Assembly: GCA_002027195.1 (NCBI GenBank) | Contig: MWJO01000001.1 | Span: 62,001 to 126,000, forward strand | Source: Streptomyces sp. GKU 895 | GTDB lineage: Bacteria; Actinomycetota; Actinomycetes; Streptomycetales; Streptomycetaceae | Reading direction: 5' to 3' | Length of the DNA stretch: 64,000 bases | Part shown: one piece after another, positions 27,283-36,729 of the stretch | Position numbering within the stretch: position 1 is the first letter of the stretch | How the letters are laid out: each line of letters opens with the position of its first letter | The notes under the pieces: generated by a model | What the model was told of the DNA's origin: nothing | Seen by the model: the letters and a program-made list of their open reading frames with translations, nothing else | Database searches by the model: none | Program-made: the position numbers and the translations under genes

Positions 27283-27610
27283 GGGTGTGGGCCTTTCGTC
27301 CGGGACCGGCCGGGTGAGCGCCGCGGCCTGTGCGGTCGACGTTAGAAGCGCGGCCGCCCTGGGCCCTGGGACCACGGGGGACACTTGGGCGCCCGAGTGG
27401 TACGGCGGTGCCATTCGTCGCCGGTCACCGGTACGCCTCAGGTATGACACGCCGGTGGGTGGGCGGAAGAGCCGGCCCGCCGCCCCGTACTCGAGGCCGT
27501 GGCGGGGGCGCATGTCCCAAACAGGCAATCCACCATGTCTGCCACGGGAAAGACCTGGCCACGGCTCTGGGGGTTCACTGTCGGCCACCTCGACGAAAAG
27601 GAGCCGAAAT

Positions 27611-28144
27611 ATGCCCGAGGAAGCCAGGTCGGAATTCTGGAAGGGCCTCAAGCCGATCGCCGACGCGGTGAAGCCCGACGCGCAGCCGGAGGTCTATCTG
27701 CCCCAGGTGGCCACGGACGACGACCGGTACTACGCGCCGCTCAGCGAGACCGTCGGCTCGCGCCCGCTGTGGATCAACGTCAAGGACAACTCGTGGGCAG
27801 ACATCCTCTGCGCCAGGCAGGCCGGACTCGTCAACCGGCACTACCACCCGCACGAGGTGTTCGCGTACACGATCTCCGGTAAGTGGGGTTATCTGGAGCG
27901 GCCGTGGACCGCGCGGGCCGGTGACTTCGTCTACGAGGCGCCGGGTGAGGGACACACGCTGGTGGCCTACGAGAGCGATGAGCCGATGAAGGCGTTCTTC
28001 ATCGTCAAGGGTCCGTTGATCTGGCTGGACGAGGACGGCGGAACCACCGGTTACTTCGATGTCCACGACTACATCGAGCTGTGCAGGAACCACTACGAGA
28101 AAGTCGGCATCGGTGCCGACTACGTCAACTCGCTCTTCCGGTGA
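27611..28144 (+). CDS. cupin dioxygenase, 2,4'-dihydroxyacetophenone dioxygenase-like
   Basis: A 177-residue cupin protein. The metal site lies in NRHYHPHEVFAYTISGKWGY with two His and a downstream Glu, and a second cupin motif in GEGHTLVAYESDEPM. Length and pattern match enzymes that cleave 2,4'-dihydroxyacetophenone and related aryl ketones with Fe and O2. GGAG lies eight bases before ATG 27611. Followed at 31 bases by a broken MFS gene and then an alcohol dehydrogenase, it looks like part of a small aromatic or ketol catabolic unit. Confidence 0.8.
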   Translation: MPEEARSEFWKGLKPIADAVKPDAQPEVYLPQVATDDDRYYAPLSETVGSRPLWINVKDNSWADILCARQAGLVNRHYHPHEVFAYTISGKWGYLERPWTARAGDFVYEAPGEGHTLVAYESDEPMKAFFIVKGPLIWLDEDGGTTGYFDVHDYIELCRNHYEKVGIGADYVNSLFR

Positions 28145-28174
28145 CCCGGCCCCGCCGCTCTGAACGAGGTTCCG

Positions 28175-29471
28175 ATGTCACGTATCCGTACCCGTGTGCG
28201 CCCCGACGCAGAAGCGTCCGCGGCCATCGACGGCGCAGCACACCGCTATGAGTACCGGCTGCTGCTGATCCTCTTCCTGGCCTTCGGGTTCGTCTTCTTC
28301 GACCGCCAGGCACTGCCCTTCCTCGCCCCCTACATCGCCGAGGACTTCCACCTCTCCAACACCGAACTCGGCACCCTGTCCGGGGTGCTGGCCCTCACGT
28401 GGGCGCTGTCCGGGCTCGTCGCCGGCCGTCTGTCGGACAAGCTCGGCAAACGCAAACCGATTCTGATCGCCGCGGTGGTCCTCTTCTCCTGCTTCTCCGC
28501 GGCGGGCGGGCTGATGACCGGCTTCCTCGGTCTGCTCGTCGCCCGCGCCCTGATGGGTGTGGCAGAAGGCGCCGTGCTGCCGCTGGCCCAGTCGCTGATG
28601 GTGGAGGCGTCCCGGGAGAGCCGCCGCGGGCTCAACATGGGGCTGCTCCAAGGCTCGTCGGCCGGTCTGATGGGCGGGGTCCTCGCCCCCCTGGCGGTTG
28701 TGTGGATCGCCGAGTTCCACGGCTGGCGCACTGCCCTGCTCCTGACGATCGTGCCAGGTCTGCTCCTCGCGGTCTGGATCGCGAAGTCGGTCAGGGAAGT
28801 GCCGCCCGGCGACCCGGCCCAGATCGCCGCCGCCGAAGTCATCCCGGAGACGACAGCCGGCCCCAAGCTGTCGGTGCGGGAGGTTCTGGGACACCGCAAC
28901 ATCGTCCTGTGCATGGCGGCCGCATGCTGTTACCACCTGGTTCGTCATCGACCTTCACCTGTCGTACTACGCCGTCAGGACTTCTCCCCGAGTGAGCGGC
29001 GTCATGACGTGCGGGGTGGGGTGGCGCGGTTCCCTGGCTGTCTCCGACCGTATCGGCCGCAAGCCAACCATGATCGTCGCGACGGCGGCCTGCGCTGGCC
29101 CACGTCAACGATCCGGTGGTACTGGGCCTGGTCGTGGTCCTCACCTACACCGGGCTCGGCTGCTTCACCCTGTTCATGGCCACCATCCCCGCCGAGACGG
29201 TGCCCCGTGGCGCGTTGGCCACCGCACTCGGCCTGGTCATGGGAGTCGGCGAGCTGGCCGGTGGTTTCCTCGCCCCGGTCATCGCCGGGCGCGCGTCGGA
29301 CGTCTGGGGCCTGCAGACGGCCATGTTCATTCTCCGCCGGCGGCGCTGTCGTCGTCGTCCTGCTCTCCCTCGGTCTGCGGGGAGACCGCGCCGCAGGTGC
29401 TGCGCCGGCGGGCCGAGCGGACCGGGACTGCGGACGGCTCGGGCGCGGTGGTGGCGGGAGCGGCCGAATGA
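28175..29471 (+). pseudogene. MFS transporter gene with four frameshifts
   Basis: The N-terminal half reads cleanly (RLLLILFLAFGFVFFDRQAL, motif A GRLSDKLGKRKP, then four more helices) to ACCYHL near 28940. The continuing MFS sequence then moves to another frame (YYAVRTSP, SDRIGRKP), shifts near 29095 (HVNDPVVLGLVVVLTYTG), near 29330 (AGGAVVVVLLSLGLR) and near 29380 (ETAPQVLRRRAE) to end at 29471. The intact protein would have about 430 residues and 12 helices, of the aromatic-acid or sugar-acid porter type. Its end overlaps the dehydrogenase start, showing it was once part of a working operon. Confidence 0.85.
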
Positions 29472-30631
29472 GGGCCGACACGCAGCGCATGCAGGCCGCC
29501 GTCTGGTATGCGGCCAGGGATGTCCGAATTGCCGAGGTGGACGTCCCCGCACCCGCGCGCGGCGAGGTGCTCATCGAGGTCGCTTATTGCGGCATCTGCG
29601 GCAGCGATCTGCACGAGTACGCCGATGGCCCGCACGCCATCCCCGTGGCGGAGCCACATCCGGGCTCAGGTGCCACCGCCCCGCTCGTGCTCGGTCACGA
29701 GTTCTGCGGGACGGTGGTGGCGCTCGGAGCGTCGGTGACCGACTTGATGGTCGGCGACCGGGTGGCGGTCGAACCGAACTACCGGTGCGGGGAGTGCCCA
29801 CGGTGCCGGGCAGGTGAGTACAACATCTGCCGGCATTTCGGTTTCGCCGGGCTGATGGGGAACGGAGGCATGGCCGAGTACGCCGCCATCCCCGCCTACA
29901 TGGCGCACCGTCTCCCCGAGAGCGTGTCGCTGGAGCAGGCCGCGCTGTTCGAACCGGCCTCGGTCGCCCTGCACGCGCTGCAGCGCGCCGGCACCGCACC
30001 CGAGACCGTGGCGGTGGTCGGCCTGGGCCCGGTCGGCCTGCTTACCGTCCGGCTCGCCGCTGAGCGCAATGTGCGGCGCATCGTCGCTGTCGACGTCGCG
30101 CCTGCTCGCCTGGAACTCGCGGCCGGCCTCGGCGCCACCGATTTGGTCGACGCGAGCCCGGCGGGAGACCCCGGGGAGCGCATCCGGGAGCTGACCGGCG
30201 GCGAGGGCGTCGACGTGGCGTTCGAGGTGGTGGGATCGGAGAACGCCCTGCGCACCTGTCTGGCCGCGACCCGGCGTGGTGGCCGGGTCGTCCTCGTCGG
30301 TCTCGCCCCGCAGGTGTGTCTGGACACGTTCGCGTTGGTCAACAACGAGCAGTCGATCGTCGCGAGCGTCGGCTACCGGGACACCTATCCGGAACTCATC
30401 CGGCTCGTCGCGGAGCGTGGGCTGGACCTGACACCGGTCGTCACCTCGACCATCGCCCTCGATGCTCTGATCGCCCACGGCTTCGAGGCACTGATGCAGG
30501 GTACGGGGAACCAGGTCAAGATCCTTGTCGACCCCTCCGTACGCCGTGACCGCCGCGACCATTTGGTTCCCTGCACGGCATCAGCCGGGTCCGCGACGCT
30601 TCCGACCCCAGACCGCCGGAGGAGGTGCTGA
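29468..30631 (+). CDS. zinc-dependent alcohol dehydrogenase, butanediol/threonine dehydrogenase-like
   Basis: A 387-residue MDR-family dehydrogenase. Catalytic zinc ligands in CGICGSDLHEY and GHEFCGTVVALG, structural zinc cysteines in CGECPRCRAGEYNIC, and NAD-binding VVGLGPVGLL. The long loop before GHEFCG resembles (R,R)-butanediol and sorbitol-type dehydrogenases; the substrate is not certain. The ATG overlaps the TGA of the MFS frame (ATGA). The last 35 residues after KILVDPS look non-family and Arg-rich, so the natural stop may have been lost by a small indel near 30540. Confidence 0.88.
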   Translation: MRADTQRMQAAVWYAARDVRIAEVDVPAPARGEVLIEVAYCGICGSDLHEYADGPHAIPVAEPHPGSGATAPLVLGHEFCGTVVALGASVTDLMVGDRVAVEPNYRCGECPRCRAGEYNICRHFGFAGLMGNGGMAEYAAIPAYMAHRLPESVSLEQAALFEPASVALHALQRAGTAPETVAVVGLGPVGLLTVRLAAERNVRRIVAVDVAPARLELAAGLGATDLVDASPAGDPGERIRELTGGEGVDVAFEVVGSENALRTCLAATRRGGRVVLVGLAPQVCLDTFALVNNEQSIVASVGYRDTYPELIRLVAERGLDLTPVVTSTIALDALIAHGFEALMQGTGNQVKILVDPSVRRDRRDHLVPCTASAGSATLPTPDRRRRC

Positions 30632-30961
30632 GGTGAACCGGCCCTGGGCGGCCGAGCACACGACGGACGGTACCCGCGTGAACGCGTGGGCGTCAGACTC
30701 GGCCGCCATGGGCTCCCGCCCCGGCCTGCTCGTGCGGGACCCTCCCGGCGGTTCTCACCGACCGCGGGCGCCTCACCATTGCGGGCGGGCGCGATCGTGA
30801 CGTGCCAGTACACCGGCGGTACGCTCGCCGTGAGACAGCACCAGGCACTCCGACGGCCCCTCACGTCAGAGCACGAGGCCCAGTCCAGCGGCTCTGTCGT
30901 CAGGGCAGGTCAGTTCTGCACCACAGTCGTCAGGGAGGCGAGGGCTGGAAAGGAGATTCAG
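30632..30961. other. intergenic, possible truncated frame
   Basis: AGGAGG at about 30622 precedes a GTG at 30633 that opens a 55-codon frame (VNRPWAAEHTTDGTRVNAWA at its start) with no recognisable family. It may be a stub of the next gene of the catabolic operon. The remainder leads to the ribosome site of the AraC gene. Confidence 0.3.
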
Positions 30962-31918
30962 GTGAACCTGCCTATCGTCTCCCGCGTGTCCACGCAGTCG
31001 GTCGATCCGGCGGACCGCATCGACTTCTGGGAGGAACACAATCGTCAGGCCCTGGTGGGTTTGACCTGCTCGTCATATGCGCGGGAGGGTCTGCTGGCCA
31101 CGGAGACGAATATCGAGCTGGGCGACCTGCGGCTGGCTGAAATCGCCGGCAACGAGCATGTCATCGAACGGACCCCACGGACTTGTCAAGCCCTGCCGAA
31201 GGACTCGATATTCGTCACGTTGTTGATGGCAGGCAGCGGGGTGTTCTTCCACGAGGGTGGCTGCGTCACCCTGCAGACGGGCGACCTGATTCTCTACGAC
31301 ACCCGGCGGCCCTATCTGTTCGGGTTTCCCTCTCCCATGCGTCAGTTGCTGGTGGACATCCCGCGTCAGGTTTTTGCCGCGCAGTGCGCTCCGGGCGAGG
31401 TGGCCGCACCGATACTGCTCGGCAGGGGGTCGGCCACCGAAGGCGCCCAGGCTTCTGCGCTGGAGGCGGTCCTGGCCGACTGGGTTGCGGGGCAGCGAGG
31501 CGAGGACTCGGTCAGCACCGAGGCGACCGTGCTGGACCTCGTCCGTACACTGGCCGCACCGAGGCTGGGCGGTTCCGCGTCGCCCGCCATCCTCTCCCAA
31601 TTGGCGGTGGCCAAGGACTACATAGTCCGGCACCTTGCCGATCCGGGGCTGAGTTCGGGCCGGGTCGCGGAGGCGATCGGAGTGTCTGTGCGGCACCTCA
31701 GCCGTATCTTCCAGCCGACCGGGGTGAGCCCGTCCCGGTACATTCTCGAACAGCGGCTCGGCAAGGCCCGGCAGGTGCTCGCCGAGCCCAGCTCTCGCCA
31801 TCTGACGATCGCCGAAGTCGCCCATTGTTGGGGCTTCGCCAGCCAAGCCCACTTCACCCGGGTGTTCCGGAGCCGTTTCGGCTCCACGCCCGGAGAGACA
31901 CGCCCGCTCGCCCGCTGA
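30962..31918 (+). CDS. AraC-family transcriptional regulator
   Basis: A 318-residue activator. Residues about 20-190 form the cupin-like AraC_binding_2 sensor; residues about 215-315 hold two helix-turn-helix units (SSGRVAEAIGVSVRHLSRIF and LTIAEVAHCWGFASQAHFTR) ending FRSRFGSTPGE. GTG 30962 follows AAAGGAG; the frame further upstream lacks family similarity. It lies downstream of and in line with the cupin/dehydrogenase cluster and is the obvious candidate to control it. Confidence 0.92.
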   Translation: MNLPIVSRVSTQSVDPADRIDFWEEHNRQALVGLTCSSYAREGLLATETNIELGDLRLAEIAGNEHVIERTPRTCQALPKDSIFVTLLMAGSGVFFHEGGCVTLQTGDLILYDTRRPYLFGFPSPMRQLLVDIPRQVFAAQCAPGEVAAPILLGRGSATEGAQASALEAVLADWVAGQRGEDSVSTEATVLDLVRTLAAPRLGGSASPAILSQLAVAKDYIVRHLADPGLSSGRVAEAIGVSVRHLSRIFQPTGVSPSRYILEQRLGKARQVLAEPSSRHLTIAEVAHCWGFASQAHFTRVFRSRFGSTPGETRPLAR

Positions 31919-32351
31919 ACCCAGCCCTCGGCCGAGCTGATGGAGTGTGAGTGAAGATGTATGACTTCGTCGTCGCCGACGCCACTTCCGAGCAGGTCGA
32001 ACTGCCCTCCCTTGTTGCCTGCGGCGCGCTGCGCGGAGAGCGGTGAAGGGGACAGATAGTGAGCGCATGCAGCCATCGATCAGCGGAGCTCTTGCAGTCT
32101 GGGCTCGGCGGCGGGGGTGATGGGGGCGACAGCGGTCCAGAAGGCTTCGCGGTTCGCTGCGGTGGGGGAGAGAAGCGCGCACGCTGATCGGTGTGACATG
32201 CGGCGTGACGAGCTGCTGCGTGGGGGAGAGGTACGGGGCCGCAGCAGTTCTGACGGCCCCTCGTGACCCAGGAACTGCCCGTGCCAAAGGTACGGTCGGC
32301 CCCGCTGCATCGGTGCGCGAAAACAGGGCGCCGATCGCCGCGGCGTGAACG
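31919..32351. other. relic-bearing intergenic stretch
   Basis: A 31-codon frame at 31951-32046 (MYDFVVADATSEQVELPSLV after a GTG) follows TGGAG and looks like the beginning of a lost gene. The rest holds only overlapping chance frames. This starts a 1.1 kb strip of gene fragments that extends to 33011. Confidence 0.3.
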
Positions 32352-32585
32352 ATGGCACTGATCCGGAGGGCACCCGGCGCCTACTTCTCGGCGTACCTCG
32401 GGATATGGCGACACGGTAATTGGGTCACGGGGTACGACTCGATGATTTTCGACGGCTGCTCGGACTCGACGCTCAACCGCAACGGAGTACGGCTCGGCAG
32501 CGCCGACATCCCTGACGTCGTCGAACGTTTCCCCGAGATCGCGGAGGTGCTGGTCATCGGCGTGGAAGAAGCCGAAGGCCGCTAA
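32352..32585 (+). pseudogene. acetoacetyl-CoA synthetase (AMP-binding) internal fragment
   Basis: The 77-residue frame contains AYFSAYLGIWRHGNWVTGYD and then STLNRNGVRLGSADIPDVVE, matching the region around the hinge of acetoacetate-CoA ligases (family pattern WRHGDW ... SDATLNRxGVRxGSADIYxVVE). The ATP-binding N-terminal two thirds and the C-terminal lysine motif are missing, so this is a fragment without activity. Confidence 0.7.
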
Positions 32586-32667
32586 TGGATGCCGCCGTGG
32601 ACAGCCCCGAACTCATCGACCACTACGCCCGACTGGGCGAGGAGTGCCGCAAGGGCTGGTCCGCTTC

Positions 32668-33011
32668 ATGACCACCGTGCTCGCCGTCGCCCTCTCCCTG
32701 GACTTCCTCCCGCTGCGGCTGGCGATGCCCGCCGTGGCGCCGGTCATCCGCCGGGCGGCGGCCCATCTGGACATGTCGGTACGGCTCTACGGCGTCATCG
32801 GGACCCCGGAAGTGGCGGGAGCTGCCGGGCTGCTGCTCGGCCCGGCTTCGGCCCCGCTCGGGCTGGCCGCCACGGCTGGGCCGGTGCTGCACATGGTGGC
32901 TGGCGCAGTGCTTCACTGCGGGGCGGGGGCCGGCCCGGTCGGGCGCTGCCTGCCGCAGTACTGGTTCTGACCGTGCTGGCGCGCGCCGGGGTGCCGATTG
33001 CCGCCGGCTGA
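32668..33011 (+). pseudogene. DoxX-like membrane protein, frameshifted
   Basis: From ATG 32668 the frame reads MTTVLAVALSLDFLPLRLAM, then DMSVRLYGVIGTPEVAGAAG, the pattern of small four-helix DoxX-like proteins. Near 32935 the frame is lost; the last helix (PAAVLVLTVLARAGVPIAAG) continues in a different frame to 33011. A 28-codon frame just upstream (32585-32671, MDAAVDSPELIDHYARLGEE) overlaps the ATG and is another fragment. Confidence 0.6.
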
Positions 33012-33220
33012 CGGCCGGGGCCTGCGGAACCTCGAGCGTGGAGGAGGTCGGCGCCCGACGCCTCGTGCCCCCTACCGCTCGGCGTGCTGTCGAGAGGGGG
33101 AATGAATGGCTGCCGGCCTTGTGCCCCGTGTCGTCGGCGACTGACCGAAACCCTCACGGCGCGAGCCGTGAGAACGCCTCCTTCAGGAGGGGCGCAGTCA
33201 GGGGGCTGCGGAAGTGGTCG

Positions 33221-35557
33221 TCAGTCCGAGGGGAGTGCTTGCTCGGCCCAGATGGTCTTGCCCCGTCCGGTCTGCCGGCTTCCCCAGCGATGGGTGAGTT
33301 GGGCGACCAGCAGCAGTCCGCGGCCGCCCTCGTCGAAGGCGTGGGCCCGGCGCAGGTGCGGTGAGGTGGAGCTAGCGTCGGAGACCTCGCAGATGAGGGT
33401 GCGGTCGCGGATCAGCCGGAGCCGGACGGGCGGTGCCCCGTAGCGGATGGCATTGGTGACCAATTCGCTGACGACGAGTTCGGTGACAAAGGCAGCCTCG
33501 TCCAGTCCCCATGCGCTCAGCTGCTCGGTGGCGGCCTGCCGGGCCGCGGCCACGTGTTCAGGGTCCGGCGTGATGTCCCAGGTCGCCACCTGGTGCGTGT
33601 CCAACGCCCGGGTGCGGACCATCAGCAGGGCCACGTCGTCGCTGGCCTCCTCCGGCAGCACCGCATCGAGTACCGTGTCGCACAGCGTGTCAAGGGTGTC
33701 GGCCGGTGCGGACAGAGCCCGGCACAGCTCGGCGGTGGCGTGGTCGACGTCTCGGTTGCGGTCCTCGATCAGACCGTCGGTGTAGAGGGCGAGCACGGAG
33801 CCCTCGGGTAGCAGCAGCTCGGTCGCCTCGAAAGGGAGACCGCCGATGCCGAGAGGAGGACCTGCGGTCATCTCCACCAGGGACGCGCTGCCGCCGGGAA
33901 GCAGTACTGCGGGCGCCGGATGGCCGGCCGCTGCGAGGTTCAGCCGCCGTGAGACCGGATCATAGACGGCGTACAGGCAGGTCGCGCCGAGTTCCGCGAC
34001 CTCGCCGCTCTCGTCGGAGGCCAGGTGCGTGACGAGATCGTCGAGGTGGGTGAGGAGCTCGTCCGGTGGCAGGTCCACGTCGGCGAGGGTGCGCACGGCC
34101 GTGCACAGCCGGCCCATCGTCGCCGTCGAGGGGATGCCGTGCCCGACAACGTCACCGACGACCAGGGCCACACGACCGCCGGATAGTGGGATCACGTCGA
34201 ACCAGTCGCCGCCGATACCTGCCAGCGAATCCGAGGGCACATAGCGGTGGGCTACGTCGACCGCTGCCTGTCCGGGCAGCCCTCGCGGGAGGAGACTGTG
34301 CTGGAGGGCCAGGGCCGTGGCGCGCTCGCGGGCGAACCGGCGAGCGTTGTCGATGCACACGGCAGCCCGGCTGGCGACCTCTTCGGCGAGGACGACGTCG
34401 TCCTCGCCGAAGTCTTCCGGGTTGGCGATCCGCACGCCGACCACGACGCCGAGTGTGGTGCCGCGAGCCCGCAGTGGCGCCGCGAGTACCGAGTGGGCGC
34501 CCACGCGATATGCCCTCCCCGCGGGGCCGCGCGCATTGCGTTCGGCGACCCAGCGCACGAAGTCCGGCTCGCCGGCCTGGCTGACCACGGCCCGCCCGGT
34601 CCTCAGAGCCTTCGCCGGCGGAGAAGGCGATGAATAGGTGTCGCTGTCACCCACATGTACGGCGGCTTCAGGCGTCCCCTTGGTGCCGGAGCCGTGCGCG
34701 ACCCGGCGCAGGACGATGTCCCGCACCGGGATGTCCGGCAGCCCTTCCGCTTCGAAGACCCACTCCAGCAGGTCAACGCTGGCGAAGTCGGCGTAGCGGG
34801 GCACCAGCACTTCGATCAGTTCCTCCGCTGTGCGTACTACGTCCAGGGTCGTGCCGATCGAGGCTGCGGCGTCGTTGAGCAGTGCTAGACGTCGCCGGGC
34901 CCAGTACTGCTCGGTGCTGTCGAACGACGCGATGCCCACGGCGTGGATCTCACCGGCGGCATTCCGCAACGGCCACATGTCGGTGGTCCAGGCGTGCTCT
35001 CGGTTCAGGGCGGGGGCCCCGGTGAAGCTCTCGTAGCGGACAGGACGGCCTGTTGCCACGACGCGACGCAGATGATCAAGCCAGCCGCGATGCGCCGGGC
35101 GATCCTCGACGCTTTCCGGAAAGTGCTGACCCAACAGCGCCTCCTCCGGCACGCCCATGATCCGGCAGGCCGCGTCGTTGAGCCGCATGTAGTGCTGCGT
35201 GGTGTCGAACACTGACATCGGCAAGGACGCCTGCTGGAAGGCTTGACCCGCCACAGTCGGTTCCGCCCGGCCTGGACGTACAGCGGTGATCACGTACTCC
35301 AACTGCTCCCTGCTGTCACCGAGTACGGCACACGCGGTGAGCACGAGCGGAACGGTCGAGCCGTCCCTGTGGCGAAGCATCACGATGCCGGACAGGTTCG
35401 CAACCGTGTCGGCGGTGATGTCCTCGGCCAGCAGTTGGCGGGCAGGATGGTTCACGACCTCGTCGACCGTGTATCCCAGCAGGTCGCGTGCGCCGTCACT
35501 CCAGGCTCTCACTACGCCCCGTAGATCGACGATGGCCGCAACAGAGTCCTGCACCAT
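33221..35557 (-). CDS. PAS/GAF/PP2C phosphatase with C-terminal anti-sigma-type ATPase
   Basis: A 778-residue cytosolic signalling protein. Two PAS domains (residues about 1-120 and 130-235), a GAF domain (about 250-410), a SpoIIE-type PP2C phosphatase (about 430-640; LAGIGGDWFDVIPLSGGRVA, VVGDVVGHG) and an RsbW-like ATPase (about 660-775; VSELVTNAIRYG). Such proteins dephosphorylate STAS antagonists and may also phosphorylate them, controlling sigma factors. ATG 35557 begins the first PAS domain; AGAGGA lies 13 bases upstream. STAS genes occur at 47 and 54 kb. Confidence 0.9.
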   Translation of the reverse strand: MVQDSVAAIVDLRGVVRAWSDGARDLLGYTVDEVVNHPARQLLAEDITADTVANLSGIVMLRHRDGSTVPLVLTACAVLGDSREQLEYVITAVRPGRAEPTVAGQAFQQASLPMSVFDTTQHYMRLNDAACRIMGVPEEALLGQHFPESVEDRPAHRGWLDHLRRVVATGRPVRYESFTGAPALNREHAWTTDMWPLRNAAGEIHAVGIASFDSTEQYWARRRLALLNDAAASIGTTLDVVRTAEELIEVLVPRYADFASVDLLEWVFEAEGLPDIPVRDIVLRRVAHGSGTKGTPEAAVHVGDSDTYSSPSPPAKALRTGRAVVSQAGEPDFVRWVAERNARGPAGRAYRVGAHSVLAAPLRARGTTLGVVVGVRIANPEDFGEDDVVLAEEVASRAAVCIDNARRFARERATALALQHSLLPRGLPGQAAVDVAHRYVPSDSLAGIGGDWFDVIPLSGGRVALVVGDVVGHGIPSTATMGRLCTAVRTLADVDLPPDELLTHLDDLVTHLASDESGEVAELGATCLYAVYDPVSRRLNLAAAGHPAPAVLLPGGSASLVEMTAGPPLGIGGLPFEATELLLPEGSVLALYTDGLIEDRNRDVDHATAELCRALSAPADTLDTLCDTVLDAVLPEEASDDVALLMVRTRALDTHQVATWDITPDPEHVAAARQAATEQLSAWGLDEAAFVTELVVSELVTNAIRYGAPPVRLRLIRDRTLICEVSDASSTSPHLRRAHAFDEGGRGLLLVAQLTHRWGSRQTGRGKTIWAEQALPSD

Positions 35558-36729
35558 ATGTCCAGGATCGTTCCTCTGATCGGTCAGTTCAACCGAGACC
35601 GGAAACAGGGGACCGAAGGTGGCTGACGGCCTTCGCTCTGCGCGTTCACACGGCCCCTTGACGGCTGTCCTCGCGGGGCGCTCCGGAGCAGATCGCCAGC
35701 GCTCGGGCCGGTTCAGATGTTCGTCAGACTGCGGCCGGCCCGGCCGGCAGGGCGAGTTCCCTGCGGATGACGAGGGCGATCCCGGTGGCGAGAAGCCCGA
35801 TCGAGTCATGGACCATCCCGGCGGTCATAGCGGCGAAATCGACCTAGCCCATGAAACGGCCGATGCCGAGCGCGTCGCGTTTGGCGAGGATCTTGTCGAT
35901 GACCTCCTGGGGACTCTGCGTGAGGACTTCGGTCCCGAGGACCAGGTGCTGGCGCACATGGCCACTGCCGGGGTCGTCAACGCCACCGGCGACGCCGCTC
36001 CCGGCGCCTGGAAACGCGTCGTCGCCCTGATGCTCCAGTCCTCGAGACCCCGCCCGCGGCCCTCTGCCCGACCCGCCCGAGCCCCGAGCCCTTCATCAAG
36101 CCATGCTCCGGGCCAGTCAGAATGTTCCGCCTCGCCGGAACCCGAGAGGAAGGACTGAAGGGCCGCGTCCGCCCAGCTGGGCATCGCCAGGGTGAGCAGA
36201 GCGTGAGCAGTAGAGTGACAGCCAATGTCCAGCAAGTCGTTGCTGTTCGTGGGCAAGGGTGGGCCCGGGTCGTCGAAGCAGCGCAGGCCACCAGCGAGGA
36301 GGTTGGGGATGTCTGCGCAGCGTCGTGCCTCGGGTGCCCCCTTTCCTTCGTGCAGCGCCTGGCGCTCACGCCGGCCCGGCTGGGCACCCATGCGGCCTCG
36401 TGGCCGCGGCGGCGGCAGCCCGCGCGAAGCGTACGGACAGGGCCGCGGGCTGACGCCCCCTCGGCAGGAGCGTTCCACTCGCCGGCGCCGTCCGGAGTGC
36501 GCCTGAAATCGGCCAACATCCAATCCGGTCCCGTCGCCCTGTGCCCCGGGCAAGGGACTGACGGCACGCCCCATCCCCTCACTGTGGGCGCTCCTCGTAT
36601 ATCCCGGATTCCCGCAGAACATGACTGATCGCCAGGTTTATGGCCCGATTTCATGCTTAGCCGCCGTAAGCCCGACCTGTAGCGTCATGGGCCTTCCGCG
36701 AAGCGTTCCGCGGACGAAGGGGGAATGCA
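35558..36729. other. long gap with possible gene relics
   Basis: Two stretches look coding. On the plus strand about 35860-36060, VAFGEDLVDDLLGTLREDFG leading to GAWKRVVALMLQSSRPRP resembles a TetR-family C-terminal domain. On the minus strand 35828-35724, a 34-codon frame (MTAGMVHDSIGLLATGIALV at its start) ends cleanly. Neither has a complete gene around it. From 36160 to 36700 nothing is recognisable apart from the upstream region of the lectin-protease gene. Confidence 0.3.
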
